Shown here: piece by piece, positions 45,493 through 54,409 of the stretch
Layout of the letters: each line of letters begins with the position of its first letter
Numbering within the stretch: the first letter of the stretch is position 1
Assembly (NCBI GenBank): GCA_035632315.1
Contig: DASQGZ010000048.1
Location: 62,001 to 126,000 of the forward strand
DNA length: 64,000 bases
Reading direction: 5' to 3'
Origin: JAFDZW01 sp035632315
GTDB lineage: Bacteria > Bacteroidota > Ignavibacteria > Palsa-1295
Notes under the pieces: generated by a model
Database searches by the model: none
What the model was told of the DNA's origin: nothing
The model's input: only the letters and a program-made list of their open reading frames with translations
Program-made: the position numbers and the translations under genes

Positions 45493-46236
45493 ATGGATTT
45501 TTCCTTTCTTTTGCATACGTGGTGGGGCGCACTGATCGTTGTTGTTGTTGCAGGGCATTTTACTATTATGTGCACGTCGCTCTACCTGCACCGCTCGCTG
45601 ACGCATCAAAGCGTCACCTTTTCGCCGATCGCTGCATTTCCGATGCGCGTATGGCTATGGCTCTTTACCGGAATGTCTGCTCGCCAGTGGGTTGCCGTCC
45701 ACCGCAAGCATCATGCCTTTGTCGATACTGAGAACGACCCGCATTCGCCGGTAATCCACGGCTGGGCGCATATCCTCTTTCTTGGCGTGATGTATTATCG
45801 CAAAGCATATGGTGATGAAGCAACACTCGAAAAATACTCCCGTGGGTTGAAAGAAGATTTTTTTGAGAAGTATATTTTCGTCCCGTTGAAATATGGCGGA
45901 CCCGTCGCGCTCTATGGCATTACGGCATTGACGTTCGGACCACTGACCGGTTTATTCGTGTGGATTGGTTTGGTACTCTGGGTACCGTTCTGGGCGGCTG
46001 GCGTTGTGAATGGGCTTGGGCATACGGTCGGTTATCGCAACTTCCCGGTCGAAGATGCTAGCACGAACATCGTACCGGTCGGTTTACTGCTTTCGGGCGA
46101 AGAACTTCATAACAATCACCACAAGATGCCATCGAATCCGAAGTTCTCCGTCAAATGGTTCGAGTTCGATATGGGATGGGTCTATATTTCGATCCTGAGA
46201 TTCCTCCATTTGGCAAAGCTGCGGACAGCAGAGTGA
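45493..46236 (+). CDS. Fatty-acid (acyl-CoA) desaturase
   Basis: 247 residues with the three His boxes of the membrane di-iron desaturases: HRSLTHQ, HRKHHAF and HNNHHKMP. Hydrophobic segments lie between boxes 1-2 and 2-3. Inserts double bonds, typically delta-9, into fatty acyl chains. A little shorter than eukaryotic homologues, normal for bacterial ones. Confidence 0.92.
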   Translation: MDFSFLLHTWWGALIVVVVAGHFTIMCTSLYLHRSLTHQSVTFSPIAAFPMRVWLWLFTGMSARQWVAVHRKHHAFVDTENDPHSPVIHGWAHILFLGVMYYRKAYGDEATLEKYSRGLKEDFFEKYIFVPLKYGGPVALYGITALTFGPLTGLFVWIGLVLWVPFWAAGVVNGLGHTVGYRNFPVEDASTNIVPVGLLLSGEELHNNHHKMPSNPKFSVKWFEFDMGWVYISILRFLHLAKLRTAE

Positions 46237-46249
46237 ATTGAGAATGCAG

Positions 46250-46308
46250 AATTGAGAATTGAGAACGTTGGGGTATAGCGTTCTTTTCTCCATTTACAAT
46301 TCTCAATT
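46250..46308. terminator. Nested inverted repeats between desaturase and pgsA-like genes
   Basis: Outer arms AATTGAGAATTG (46250-46261) and CAATTCTCAATT (46297-46308) are perfect 12-bp complements; inner arms AGAACG and CGTTCT (46262-46267, 46279-46284) pair too. It could end transcription or separate the two units; no strong T run. Confidence 0.5.
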
Positions 46309-46351
46309 TCCGAGTAGAGACAATTTCCGCCCTGAAGTTGTTGGCAGGTCA

Positions 46352-46972
46352 ATGAGTTTACCGATGATACTGACGGTATTGCGGATGCTGCTGGCGCCGT
46401 TGTTCTACATCCTCATTGCCGTGATCACGCCGCCTTCGTATCGTTGGGCAGCGATCGTCTTTACCCTCGCTGCAGTTACGGATTGGTACGACGGTTATTT
46501 CGCGCGCCTTTGGAAACTCACCTCGCCGCTCGGCGCATTTCTCGATCCGCTTGCCGATAAAATGTTAACATCTGCCGCATTTATCGCTTTCGCTGCCAAT
46601 GACATTATTCCCGTATGGTGCGTCGTGCTTATTATTATTCGCGATGTGTATCTTACGCTCTACCGAATGATCGCCGATGCATTGCACGAGCCGATCAAGA
46701 CAAGCCGCCTCGCAAAATTCAAAACTTTTTTTCAGATGTCGTTCATCATCTATATACTTGCGGCGCTTTTGATGAAATATGAACTTCACGGCGCAGCATG
46801 GATCAATGCAGGAACAGTGATGCTCGATGAACGAATTATGCTGACGCTCGCGGTCGTCGTCACTGCACTGACACTCCTGAGCGCGGCGCAGTACACATAT
46901 GATAACATCAGCGTACTGAAGCTTGCCGCAAAGAGATATATTTTGAAACGTTCTCCGCAAAATTTGTCGTAA
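46352..46972 (+). CDS. pgsA: CDP-alcohol phosphatidyltransferase (PgsA-like)
   Basis: About 206 residues from MSLPMILTVLRMLLAPLF, the typical start; the longer ORF begins in a repeat. The CDP-OH-P signature DWYDGYFAR...LGAFLDPLADK (D-x2-DG-x2-AR, G-x3-D-x3-D) is complete. PgsA makes phosphatidylglycerolphosphate; the pgpA gene directly downstream, which removes that phosphate, strengthens the assignment. Confidence 0.9.
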   Translation: MSLPMILTVLRMLLAPLFYILIAVITPPSYRWAAIVFTLAAVTDWYDGYFARLWKLTSPLGAFLDPLADKMLTSAAFIAFAANDIIPVWCVVLIIIRDVYLTLYRMIADALHEPIKTSRLAKFKTFFQMSFIIYILAALLMKYELHGAAWINAGTVMLDERIMLTLAVVVTALTLLSAAQYTYDNISVLKLAAKRYILKRSPQNLS

Positions 46973-46977
46973 ACAAT

Positions 46978-47517
46978 ATGTCAGAGAATGCTGCCCTCGC
47001 GAAAGCGCGCTCGCGGTTGTGGAAACCGATGAGCCCGAAGATGAAAGATGTGCCGGTGTGGGCATTATTGATCGGTTCGTTCGGGTTTGCCGGGCTGTCG
47101 CCTGTTTCAAGCGGCACTGTCGGCAGCGCTGTAGCGGCGGCATTGTATTATTTTATTACTCCGCTGCAGTCGCTTTGGGTTCTTGCTGTCTGCTGTATCG
47201 TTGTGCTCGTTATCGGCACTGTCGCCGCAGATGTGATCGCATTGAAACTCGGCGAGCACGATCCGTCGGTCGTTGTGATCGACGAAGTACTCGGGCAATG
47301 GATCGCGTGCTTTACATGGGTGTATAAAGGCGATCTGACGTACGTCATTATCGCATTTATCGCATTTCGCGCATTCGACATTTTCAAAACATACCCGGCA
47401 TCGATCTTCGAAAAAAGAGAAGGCGGCTCTGCCGTGATGCTTGACGATGCTGTTGCGGGAGTGTATGCGAATATCATCGCCCATCTTACGATGTTTGCGA
47501 TCTCGGCGTTACGATAA
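46978..47517 (+). CDS. pgpA: Phosphatidylglycerophosphatase A
   Basis: 179 residues. PgpA signatures: GSFGFAGLSPVSSGTVGS near residue 22, GEHDPSVVVIDEVLGQWIA and AFRAFDIFKTYPA, with hydrophobic segments between. It completes phosphatidylglycerol synthesis. Starts 5 bp after pgsA and its stop overlaps the cinA start, so the three genes form an operon. Confidence 0.92.
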   Translation: MSENAALAKARSRLWKPMSPKMKDVPVWALLIGSFGFAGLSPVSSGTVGSAVAAALYYFITPLQSLWVLAVCCIVVLVIGTVAADVIALKLGEHDPSVVVIDEVLGQWIACFTWVYKGDLTYVIIAFIAFRAFDIFKTYPASIFEKREGGSAVMLDDAVAGVYANIIAHLTMFAISALR

Positions 47518-48767
47518 TGCTTACTTGCGAGATACTTTCGATCGGCGACGAACTGCTCATCGGGCAGGTCGTCAATACGAATGCGTCCTATATTTCCGAA
47601 AAACTCAACAGCATCGGTATTGATGTAACACGAGTAACGACGGTTGGGGACGATGCCACAGTCATTACTAAAGCGATCAAGAGAGCATGGAAAGAGCAGA
47701 ACATTGTTATTGCGACCGGCGGACTCGGGCCGACGCATGATGATATTTCGAAGAATATCGTCGCTAAATTCTTCGGAAAGAAATTAATACTTCATAAACA
47801 AACACTCGCTCGCGTCAAGGCACGCTTCGCATCGTTCGGCTACAAGAAAATGCCGGAAGCAAATATCGGCCAGGCGATGATACCGCAAGGATTCACCGTC
47901 CTTCCGAACGATCGCGGCACAGCGCCGGGGCTGCTCTATCATTTCAACCGCAAGACATTTATCATCCTGCCGGGCGTCCCGCATGAGATGAAATTCTTGA
48001 TGGAGAACAGCGTCATCAAGCTCCTTAGAAAGATACATAAGAAAAAACTTGGAGATGTCATTGCTCATAGAACACTGCTTACAACCGGCATCGGCGAATC
48101 GATGCTTGCCGAAAAAGTCGGTGATGTGAACAATTTTCTTGTTGGGGGAGCTACACTCGCCTACTTACCGAAAACAAGCGGCGTCAGGATGCGCATCAGT
48201 GTCCGCGCGAAGAGTGAACAAATCGCAAAAAATATCATTGAAAAGATTGAGCGCCATATTCGTTCACGCATCGGCGCGCATATTTACGGGATGAACGACG
48301 AAACGCTTGAAGGCGCAGTCGTCGCATTATTAAGAAAAAGAAAAGAACGGATCGCCGCTGCCGAAAGCTGTACCGGCGGAATGCTCTCGATGCGCATTAC
48401 GAATGTACCCGGCGCTTCCGAAATATTTCCGGGCGGAGTGGTATCCTATTCAAATGATATTAAAATGCAAGAGCTTGGCGTGTCGGAAGCAACCTTACAT
48501 ACGTATGGAGCCGTGAGCGAAGAATGTGCGATCGCAATGGCAGAAAGCGCGCTGAAAAAATTCGGTACGACATACGCCATCGCGATTACCGGCATTGCAG
48601 GGCCGGACGGCGGCACGAGCGAACGGCCGGTCGGCACCGTCTGGATTGCACTTGCCGATTCATACGGCACGACCACAAAGCTCTTTCACTTCGGCGGCGA
48701 ACGCGCGATCATCCGTGAACGCAGCTCTGATGCAGCGCTCGATATGCTGCGAAAGAAACTGATATGA
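47517..48767 (+). CDS. cinA: CinA-family nicotinamide-nucleotide amidohydrolase
   Basis: 416 residues. N-terminal MoCF-like domain (EILSIGDELLIGQVVNTNA, ATGGLGPTHDDISK, LPGVPHEMKF) and C-terminal amidohydrolase domain (AAESCTGGMLSMRITNVPG, FPGGVVSYSNDIK, AITGIAGPDGGTSERPVGTVW). The C-terminal domain recycles NMN; the N-terminal domain is an ADP-ribose pyrophosphatase in related proteins. Start overlaps the pgpA stop (TAATG). Confidence 0.95.
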   Translation: MLTCEILSIGDELLIGQVVNTNASYISEKLNSIGIDVTRVTTVGDDATVITKAIKRAWKEQNIVIATGGLGPTHDDISKNIVAKFFGKKLILHKQTLARVKARFASFGYKKMPEANIGQAMIPQGFTVLPNDRGTAPGLLYHFNRKTFIILPGVPHEMKFLMENSVIKLLRKIHKKKLGDVIAHRTLLTTGIGESMLAEKVGDVNNFLVGGATLAYLPKTSGVRMRISVRAKSEQIAKNIIEKIERHIRSRIGAHIYGMNDETLEGAVVALLRKRKERIAAAESCTGGMLSMRITNVPGASEIFPGGVVSYSNDIKMQELGVSEATLHTYGAVSEECAIAMAESALKKFGTTYAIAITGIAGPDGGTSERPVGTVWIALADSYGTTTKLFHFGGERAIIRERSSDAALDMLRKKLI

Positions 48768-48830
48768 AGGAATGACACTCCCTTCGCCCGCGTTTGCTAA
48801 CAACATTCTTTTTTTTACTCTATATTATAG

Positions 48831-50660
48831 ATGGCAGCCCCCAAGCGATACGACCTGAAAGATTTTTTTCGCACACCCGACGAGTCCGGGTATCACATTT
48901 CACCCGACGGGAATTGGATCTCCTATCTCGCTCCGTATGAGCGCCGCAAGAATATATTTGTGATGCCGCGCACTGGCGGCGAGGCAAGGCGCGTCACGAG
49001 TGAAACGGCGCGCGATATGGCTGGATATTTCTGGAAAGACAGCAATCGCATTATTTATGCAAAAGATTTTGCCGGCGATGAAAATTTTCATCTTCTTTCG
49101 GTCGGCGTTGATGGGAGCGATCTGAAAGATCTCACGCCGTTCGACGGCGTTACTGTCCGCATTATTGACGATCTGGAAGAGCATCCCGCAGAGATGATCA
49201 TTTCGATGAACAAACGCGATAAAGAAGTCTTTGATGTGTATCGCATCAATGTCGTCACTGCCGAAATGAAGCTGATCGCTGAAAATCCCGGTAACATTAC
49301 GCGCTGGGTCACCGATCACGACGGTAAACTCCGTGTCGCTCAAACAACCGATGGCGTCAATTCGACGCTGCTCTACCGTGAGACTGAAGACGCCGAGTTC
49401 AAGCCGGTCATCACCACGAACTTCCGCGAAAGTATCTCGCCGATCTTCTTTATGTTCGATAACACGAACCTCTATTGTGCGAGCAACATCGGCCGCGATA
49501 CCGAAGCGATCGTATTGATCGAGCCGGCCACCGGCAAAGAAAAGAAAACGATCTTCGAACACCCGGAAGTGGACGTCGAGCATTTGCATTATTCGAAGAA
49601 ACGCAAGATCATCACGCATGCAACCTATATTACTTGGAAGACCGAGCGCCACTTCTTCGATCACGCGACAGAAAAATTATTTGCGAGGCTAAAAGAACTG
49701 CTCCCGAACTACGAAATCTCTTTTCCGAGTAAAAATAAAGAAGAAGATATTCTTATTGTTCGCACGTACAGCGACCGCTCGCTCGGCGCATTTTATCTCT
49801 ACGAAAAAAATACCGACAAACTCACGAAGCTTGCCGATGTCAGTCCGTGGCTTGATGAGAACGATCTTTGCGAAATGAAACCTGTCACCTATACTTCTCG
49901 CGACGGCTTCACCATTCACGGGTATCTTACACTTCCGAAGAACAGCGACGGAAAAAATCTTCCGGTCATCGTCAATCCCCATGGCGGACCTTGGCATCGC
50001 GATGTGTGGGGCTATAATCCCGAAGTGCAGTTCTTTGCCAATCGCGGCTATGCGATCTTCCAAACGAATTTTCGCGGCTCGACCGGTTATGGCAGGAAAT
50101 TCTGGGAAGCATCGTTCAAGCAATGGGGGAAAAATATGCAGAACGATGTAACCGACGGTGTCGAGTGGCTTATTTCGCAATCTATCGCAAACCCGAAACG
50201 CATTGCGATCTATGGAGGCAGCTACGGCGGCTATTGTACGCTTGCGGGTATGACGTTCACTCCCGATCTGTACGCCTGCGGCATTGATTATGTCGGCGTC
50301 TCGAATCTTTTCACATTTATGACAACGATTCCGCCATATTGGAAGCCATTGCTTGAGATGATGTACGAAATGGTTGGAGATCCGGAAAAAGATAAAGAGC
50401 TGCTGCGTTCGGCATCGCCGGTGTTTCATGTCGATAAAATAAAATCGCCGCTTTTCGTCATTCAAGGTGCGAAAGATCCGCGTGTGAATATCAACGAATC
50501 GAACCAGATCGTCGAAGCGCTCCGCTCGCGTGGCATCGACGTACCGTATCTCGTCAAAGAGAACGAAGGCCACGGCTTCCACAACGAAGAGAACCGCTTC
50601 GAAGTCTATGAAGCGATGGAGAAATTTTTAGAGAAGCATTTGGATGGAATCGGGCATTAA
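48831..50660 (+). CDS. S9 family prolyl-oligopeptidase-like peptidase
   Basis: 609 residues without a signal peptide. N-terminal beta-propeller (e.g. PDESGYHISPDGNWISYLAPYE, LYCASNIGRDTEAI), then an alpha/beta-hydrolase domain with oxyanion region NPHGGPWHRD, nucleophile GGSYGGYCTLAG, acid GAKDPRVNINES and His in GHGFHNEEN. Likely a cytoplasmic dipeptidyl- or acylaminoacyl-peptidase. The gene overlaps the convergent OYE gene by four bases. Confidence 0.93.
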   Translation: MAAPKRYDLKDFFRTPDESGYHISPDGNWISYLAPYERRKNIFVMPRTGGEARRVTSETARDMAGYFWKDSNRIIYAKDFAGDENFHLLSVGVDGSDLKDLTPFDGVTVRIIDDLEEHPAEMIISMNKRDKEVFDVYRINVVTAEMKLIAENPGNITRWVTDHDGKLRVAQTTDGVNSTLLYRETEDAEFKPVITTNFRESISPIFFMFDNTNLYCASNIGRDTEAIVLIEPATGKEKKTIFEHPEVDVEHLHYSKKRKIITHATYITWKTERHFFDHATEKLFARLKELLPNYEISFPSKNKEEDILIVRTYSDRSLGAFYLYEKNTDKLTKLADVSPWLDENDLCEMKPVTYTSRDGFTIHGYLTLPKNSDGKNLPVIVNPHGGPWHRDVWGYNPEVQFFANRGYAIFQTNFRGSTGYGRKFWEASFKQWGKNMQNDVTDGVEWLISQSIANPKRIAIYGGSYGGYCTLAGMTFTPDLYACGIDYVGVSNLFTFMTTIPPYWKPLLEMMYEMVGDPEKDKELLRSASPVFHVDKIKSPLFVIQGAKDPRVNINESNQIVEALRSRGIDVPYLVKENEGHGFHNEENRFEVYEAMEKFLEKHLDGIGH

Positions 50661-52108
50661 GCCTCTTCCATTAACGCAATCTTCATCGGCACCTCCACAT
50701 TCACAATGTTCGACGGTGTGCTTTTATTGCCCGCAAGGTCGTAGGCGCGGACGTAGTACTGATATTTTCTGCCGCTTTGCGCGAGGTTATCGGTGTACAT
50801 CGAGACCGTCACCGAATAGATGTGATCGAAATTCTTTCCGCTGTTCTCCGAGCGCCAAATTTCATAACCCGCGACCTCCTCATTATCGGTCGCGGCTTCC
50901 CAGTTAAGCCTGATCTGATTTGTTCGTGCAAGAAATTTTAGCGGCTCATCAGATTTCCATTCCGGCGCGATAGCATCGTCACTCAGCGGAGCCTGCTTCA
51001 TTCCTTTCGGCCAAAGACCGCAGACGACTTCGTGAAATGTTTCGTCGAGCGCTTTGCAGACGTTCCAATAAATGCACTTGACTATTTTTTCGGGAGCACC
51101 TTCGCGAATCTTCTTGATGATGTCAGGATCGGCAAGCAGTCCGCGCGCCATGCCGATAAGATCGGCGCGGTCGTTCTGCAAAATTTCTTCTGCCAAATCG
51201 GGCGTGGAAATTTTTCCGGTCGATATCACAGGCGTCGTGAGTCCGTGCTTGCGAAGCTTGCGCCGCGCGGCTTCGCCCATGTGCAAATTATATGCATCGG
51301 GATATTCCGCGGGCGGCATACAACGGTCGCCGGAATACCCGGTGTACGGGTAAAGCACTTCGCCTTCTTTATGAATCGCGTCCTCGAACTTCCCACCGGC
51401 AGAAAGCGAAAGATAATCCGCGCCCTCTTCAGCGAAACGCACGGCGATCTCTGACGATTCTTCGCTCGTGTAACCGCCTTTGATAGCTTCTTCGCCGAGG
51501 AATCTGATGCCGATCGGAAAATCTTTGCCGATGCTCTTGCGAACTTCGTGCAGCACTTGTATCGGCACTCGTAACCTGTTCTCGAGCGATTTGCCGCCGA
51601 ATTCATCCGGACGCTTATTCTTGCGAGAAAGAAACGAACTCATCGTGTAGGCATGCGCCATGTGCAGTTCTACTCCATCGAAACCACATTCGCGGGCTCG
51701 AGCCGCCGCTTCCCCATATTGCTTGATGATGAGCTTAATATCTTCGACAGATAGATCTTCGATCCTCTGCCGCCAACCCGAACGAGCTATTTTCAGGAAA
51801 TGAATGATCTGCGGAATAATTTTCGATGAGCTTTCGCTATGTACTTTTTTTGCGATCTCCGTCAAGCCCGGTTTAAATTCATCGCTTGAAATTTTCAGAA
51901 GCGGACCGCTCTTCGCGCCATGCACTGACATTGCCTCGACGACGACGAGCCCCGTTTCGCCTTTTGCAAAACGGACATAACGATCCATGATCGCAGCGTT
52001 GACCATCCCGTCCTCGCCGGAGAGCCGCGTCACCATCGCCGGTACGACGAGCCGGTTCGCTAGCTTCATCGACCCGATCGTCAACGGAGAAAGAAGCTTT
52101 TCGTACAT
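50657..52108 (-). CDS. Old Yellow Enzyme-type oxidoreductase fused to a fibronectin III-like domain
   Basis: About 483 residues from MYEKLLSPLTIGSMKL; the upstream ATG (52171) lies within a terminator. FMN-binding TIM barrel: NRLVVPAMVTRL, DGVELHMAHAYTMSSFLS, PIGIRFLGEE, GMARGLLADPDI, with Cys-rich CIYWNVCKA near the end. Instead of the FAD/NAD(P) half of the 2,4-dienoyl-CoA-reductase-type enzymes, the C-terminal ~100 residues form an FN3-like module (LNWEAATDNEEVAGYEIWRS, YQYYVRAYDLAGNKSTPS). The fusion is unusual; substrate unknown. Confidence 0.88.
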   Translation of the reverse strand: MYEKLLSPLTIGSMKLANRLVVPAMVTRLSGEDGMVNAAIMDRYVRFAKGETGLVVVEAMSVHGAKSGPLLKISSDEFKPGLTEIAKKVHSESSSKIIPQIIHFLKIARSGWRQRIEDLSVEDIKLIIKQYGEAAARARECGFDGVELHMAHAYTMSSFLSRKNKRPDEFGGKSLENRLRVPIQVLHEVRKSIGKDFPIGIRFLGEEAIKGGYTSEESSEIAVRFAEEGADYLSLSAGGKFEDAIHKEGEVLYPYTGYSGDRCMPPAEYPDAYNLHMGEAARRKLRKHGLTTPVISTGKISTPDLAEEILQNDRADLIGMARGLLADPDIIKKIREGAPEKIVKCIYWNVCKALDETFHEVVCGLWPKGMKQAPLSDDAIAPEWKSDEPLKFLARTNQIRLNWEAATDNEEVAGYEIWRSENSGKNFDHIYSVTVSMYTDNLAQSGRKYQYYVRAYDLAGNKSTPSNIVNVEVPMKIALMEEA

Positions 52109-52144
52109 CTTTTTTTTTAACAGCGTACCACTTGTGAAGGTTAC

Positions 52145-52178
52145 TGACAAAGAAGCCCTCGCAGATTGCAAGGGCTTC
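52145..52178 (-). terminator. Terminator after the CADD-like gene
   Basis: GAAGCCCT (52152-52159) pairs with AGGGCTTC (52171-52178); on the minus strand it is followed by TTTGTC. It separates the CADD-like gene from the OYE gene. Confidence 0.65.
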
Positions 52179-52202
52179 CGGAAATTAGTTTGTTATCGAT
52201 TA

Positions 52203-52889
52203 TTACATTACCGGGCATTCGATCTTGTTCTCTCTGACGACGCCGGTGAGCATATTATAATACGCGCTGGCGCTTTTGCGGGCAGCTTCGATGGCGCGGT
52301 CTTCGTCTTCTTTCGAAGTGACGAGCGAATCGAGCATATCGCGTTCGGCGCGGCGATGAACTTCATCGGCTTCGCTGTGAACCGTGAAGAACGACAAACC
52401 ATAATCCGACTCGACTCCGTAAAATTTCTTCAACCCGTCGATCTTCGTCTTCGAGACTTCCGGGATCTGCGATTCATATCCGTAGAGCGCGGCGATGCCT
52501 TCGAGCGTCGAAGCATTGCGGGTCATGCCCATCATCGTGCTATCGAGCATCACCGTTTCTGGATATGCCGCTGCCGAGCGGACATCGGAACGAGATGCGC
52601 CGAGCGACTCGGCAAAGCGCAGCCATAATTCGGGATGATTCTCCTCACCCCATTCTTCTTCGAGCAGATTTTCGAGCAATTGCTTGCGAACCGACGCATC
52701 CTCGGCGCCGCTATGGACAGCCGAAACGTAGCGCGGGAAGTTGCGCTCGAACTGGTAGTACTGCTTTGCATACTCCTGCAACTGAGCATTGGTCAGCGTG
52801 CCGGCATTCCATGCCTGGTAGAACGGATGCGACAGCACCGCATATTCCGAGATCGCGGCATCGAGCCGTGAGAGAAAGTCAGATGTCAT
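52203..52889 (-). CDS. CADD/PqqC-like iron protein, possible p-aminobenzoate synthase
   Basis: 228 residues of the haem-oxygenase-like fold. Motifs: LSHPFYQAWNAGTLTNAQLQEYAKQYYQFERNFPRYVS, LEEEWGEENHPELWLRF with the Glu/His iron ligands, and SFFTVHSEADEVH with a His-Glu pair. This matches the CADD group, in which Chlamydia CT610 makes pABA from its own residues for folate synthesis. The family match is good; pABA activity here is inferred. Confidence 0.82.
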   Translation of the reverse strand: MTSDFLSRLDAAISEYAVLSHPFYQAWNAGTLTNAQLQEYAKQYYQFERNFPRYVSAVHSGAEDASVRKQLLENLLEEEWGEENHPELWLRFAESLGASRSDVRSAAAYPETVMLDSTMMGMTRNASTLEGIAALYGYESQIPEVSKTKIDGLKKFYGVESDYGLSFFTVHSEADEVHRRAERDMLDSLVTSKEDEDRAIEAARKSASAYYNMLTGVVRENKIECPVM

Positions 52890-53253
52890 AATAGTAGGTC
52901 GTTAAAATTGATGAACGAGTTGTAAACACCGGTACAAAAATAATCATTTTATGAATAATTCGCCCTCACTTTCTACTTTCTCCTTCTCTCGTTTGCTGTA
53001 AACTTCGGTCCGTAAGTACTTTATTTCTCATCCCATCCGCTGTACCACACACAACTTTCCCCCTGAAACGGCGAAACCGGCATTTCGCCGGCTCATATCA
53101 AATCCTGGATCAATCCTTTTCATCCTGAGAATCATGGTTACAAAGATACGAATAACTTGACAAAAAGTCAATAGGTGCACATCGTTTTATTTTTGGAAAA
53201 AAATTTCGTGCCAGCATTACTAGCCAATGGACACTAGCCACGGAACACCGTCC
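52890..53253. other. Upstream region of the CADD-like gene
   Basis: Contains two promoter-like elements on the minus strand, 52935-52942 (TATTTTTG) and 53141-53171, and between them a hairpin CGGCGAAA/TTTCGCCG near 53071-53092. No gene is seen here. A 12-mer ATAGGTGCACAT (53171-53182) resembles the umuC motif. Confidence 0.5.
53141..53171 (-). promoter_or_regulatory. Bacteroidota-type promoter upstream of the CADD-like gene
   Basis: On the minus strand TTG (53171-53169), 20 nt, TATCTTTG (53148-53141). The leader to the CADD-like ATG would be about 245 nt; a closer TATTTTTG at 52935-52942 may be a second promoter. Confidence 0.5.
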
Positions 53254-53397
53254 CTACTCCACAATTGCACAAGGTATACCCCTGCCGAGTGAAATCTGCT
53301 TCATGCACCCTCCGAACAGATCGAAAATTTCAAGCGTTGCGTCGGAGAGATTTGTGAAAGAGAGTGTCTTGATTGGCTGAACCGTACTCACAGCGTG
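53254..53397 (-). pseudogene. Remnant of a T9SS sorting domain
   Basis: An open stretch without a start codon encodes VQPIKTLSFTNLSDATLEIF and DLFGGCMKQ then a stop, resembling the middle part of a T9SS type A domain (strand, then IFDLFG). It lies directly after the lipoprotein gene and probably is the decayed end of an older secreted protein. Confidence 0.5.
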
Positions 53398-53401
53398 TTA
53401 C

Positions 53402-53992
53402 TCAAAATTTATCAACTTCCACATTTGTAATTACGCCATTTTGTACTTGAATCGTATCGGCTGAACTCTTTGCTCCAATTTTTATTGCTGTAAAACTGAA
53501 GAAGCCTCTAATTATTGGCAATCTGCCACTGGGACTTGGATCGGAATCTGCGGGGTTAATTTTTGAAATATGTAATATTCCCGTGTGGACCGAGTCTGTA
53601 GTCCACAATGATCCGTCAGAAAGACGGACAAGCGCAGAGCCGAATTGCGCATTTCGAGAGAGACTAGAAGAAGGGAAGGTTCCCCTAATGAATGAAGTGT
53701 CGCAAGGTGATTTTAACAAGCAGGTACATGTATCAAACTTATCATTAGGCACAGCAAAATAAATCGAATCATCCGCCCTTATTGAGAATACTGAATCAGC
53801 ATAAAATCCAAGAATTGATGATGGAAGTGCTTCGCCACAACAATAATCTGCTAAATGAATATTCCTCTCATTCACCGTATAATTAACAAAAATACTATCT
53901 ACGAGCATAGAATGGGGGAAAAGAATTTCTGTCGAACAATCACTCAAGGAAAAAGTGAGAAGAATGGACCCTATAAAAAAAAATAGTTTCAC
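53402..53992 (-). CDS. Lipoprotein of unknown function
   Basis: 196 residues with a lipoprotein-type signal (FFFIGSILLTFSLSDCS). The body is beta-rich, with repeating short strands such as GFYADSVFSIRADDSIYF and GSLWTTDSVHTGILHI; no catalytic motif. Compare the lipoprotein gene at 54410. Both are AT-rich and lie beside T9SS-tail fragments. Confidence 0.65.
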   Translation of the reverse strand: MKLFFFIGSILLTFSLSDCSTEILFPHSMLVDSIFVNYTVNERNIHLADYCCGEALPSSILGFYADSVFSIRADDSIYFAVPNDKFDTCTCLLKSPCDTSFIRGTFPSSSLSRNAQFGSALVRLSDGSLWTTDSVHTGILHISKINPADSDPSPSGRLPIIRGFFSFTAIKIGAKSSADTIQVQNGVITNVEVDKF

Positions 53993-54183
53993 GGTTAATT
54001 AATTAACTAAAAAAAATTTGAACCTAGTTCCATAAATAATAAATTATTTGAAGAGTCCACCCAAGTACACCGCCCTTTCAGGGCTGAAATAATGATGGTG
54101 ATTTCTTTTCCCAGGGTTCCGCTTCGCTTTACCCTGGGCTGTGAATACATCGTCGCTCTGCGACTATTGCTGGACACTAGCCA
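53993..54183. other. Intergenic region with palindromic repeats
   Basis: AT-rich up to 54060, then a palindromic repeat unit (54071-54138). No gene is seen; the T9SS-tail remnant begins at 54184. Confidence 0.5.
54071..54138. repeat. Palindromic repeat unit (GCCCTTTCAGGGC and CCCAGGGT/ACCCTGGG)
   Basis: Two stem-loops: GCCC/GGGC (54072-54075, 54081-54084) and CCCAGGGT (54110-54117) with ACCCTGGG (54131-54138). Such paired hairpins are a widespread intergenic repeat type. Confidence 0.7.
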
Positions 54184-54311
54184 CTACCTACTAATTTTCA
54201 CAAATCTCACCGTATTGGTTCCGAAGCGCGCCAAATAGACCCCAGCCGCAAGACTCCTAATATCCACAGGGCCACGTTCGCTGCACCTGACGCGATTATT
54301 GCTGTCATCAG
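54184..54311 (-). pseudogene. C-terminal fragment of a T9SS-sorted protein
   Basis: No start codon, but an open frame ending in RGPVDIRSLAAGVYLARFG and TNTVRFVKISR before a TAG. This is the classic end of a T9SS type A sorting domain (LaaGVYlaRf..vrfvKi). The rest of the gene is missing, so a large secreted protein has been deleted here. Confidence 0.75.
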
Positions 54312-54409
54312 TCTAAGGCAACTACGTTAAGAACATTACTTATATTTTACTGAATTCTATAAGCTAATTTAGCTTGACACAAACCACGGATTTATTTTTT
54401 TAACCAACC

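Noticed and set aside
46978..48767. cinA as sign of a competence operon with recA
   Set aside because: The adjacent genes are phospholipid enzymes; no recA follows.
49689..50582. A 297-codon minus-strand ORF opposite the S9 peptidase
   Set aside because: Antisense shadow of a gene with a complete catalytic triad.
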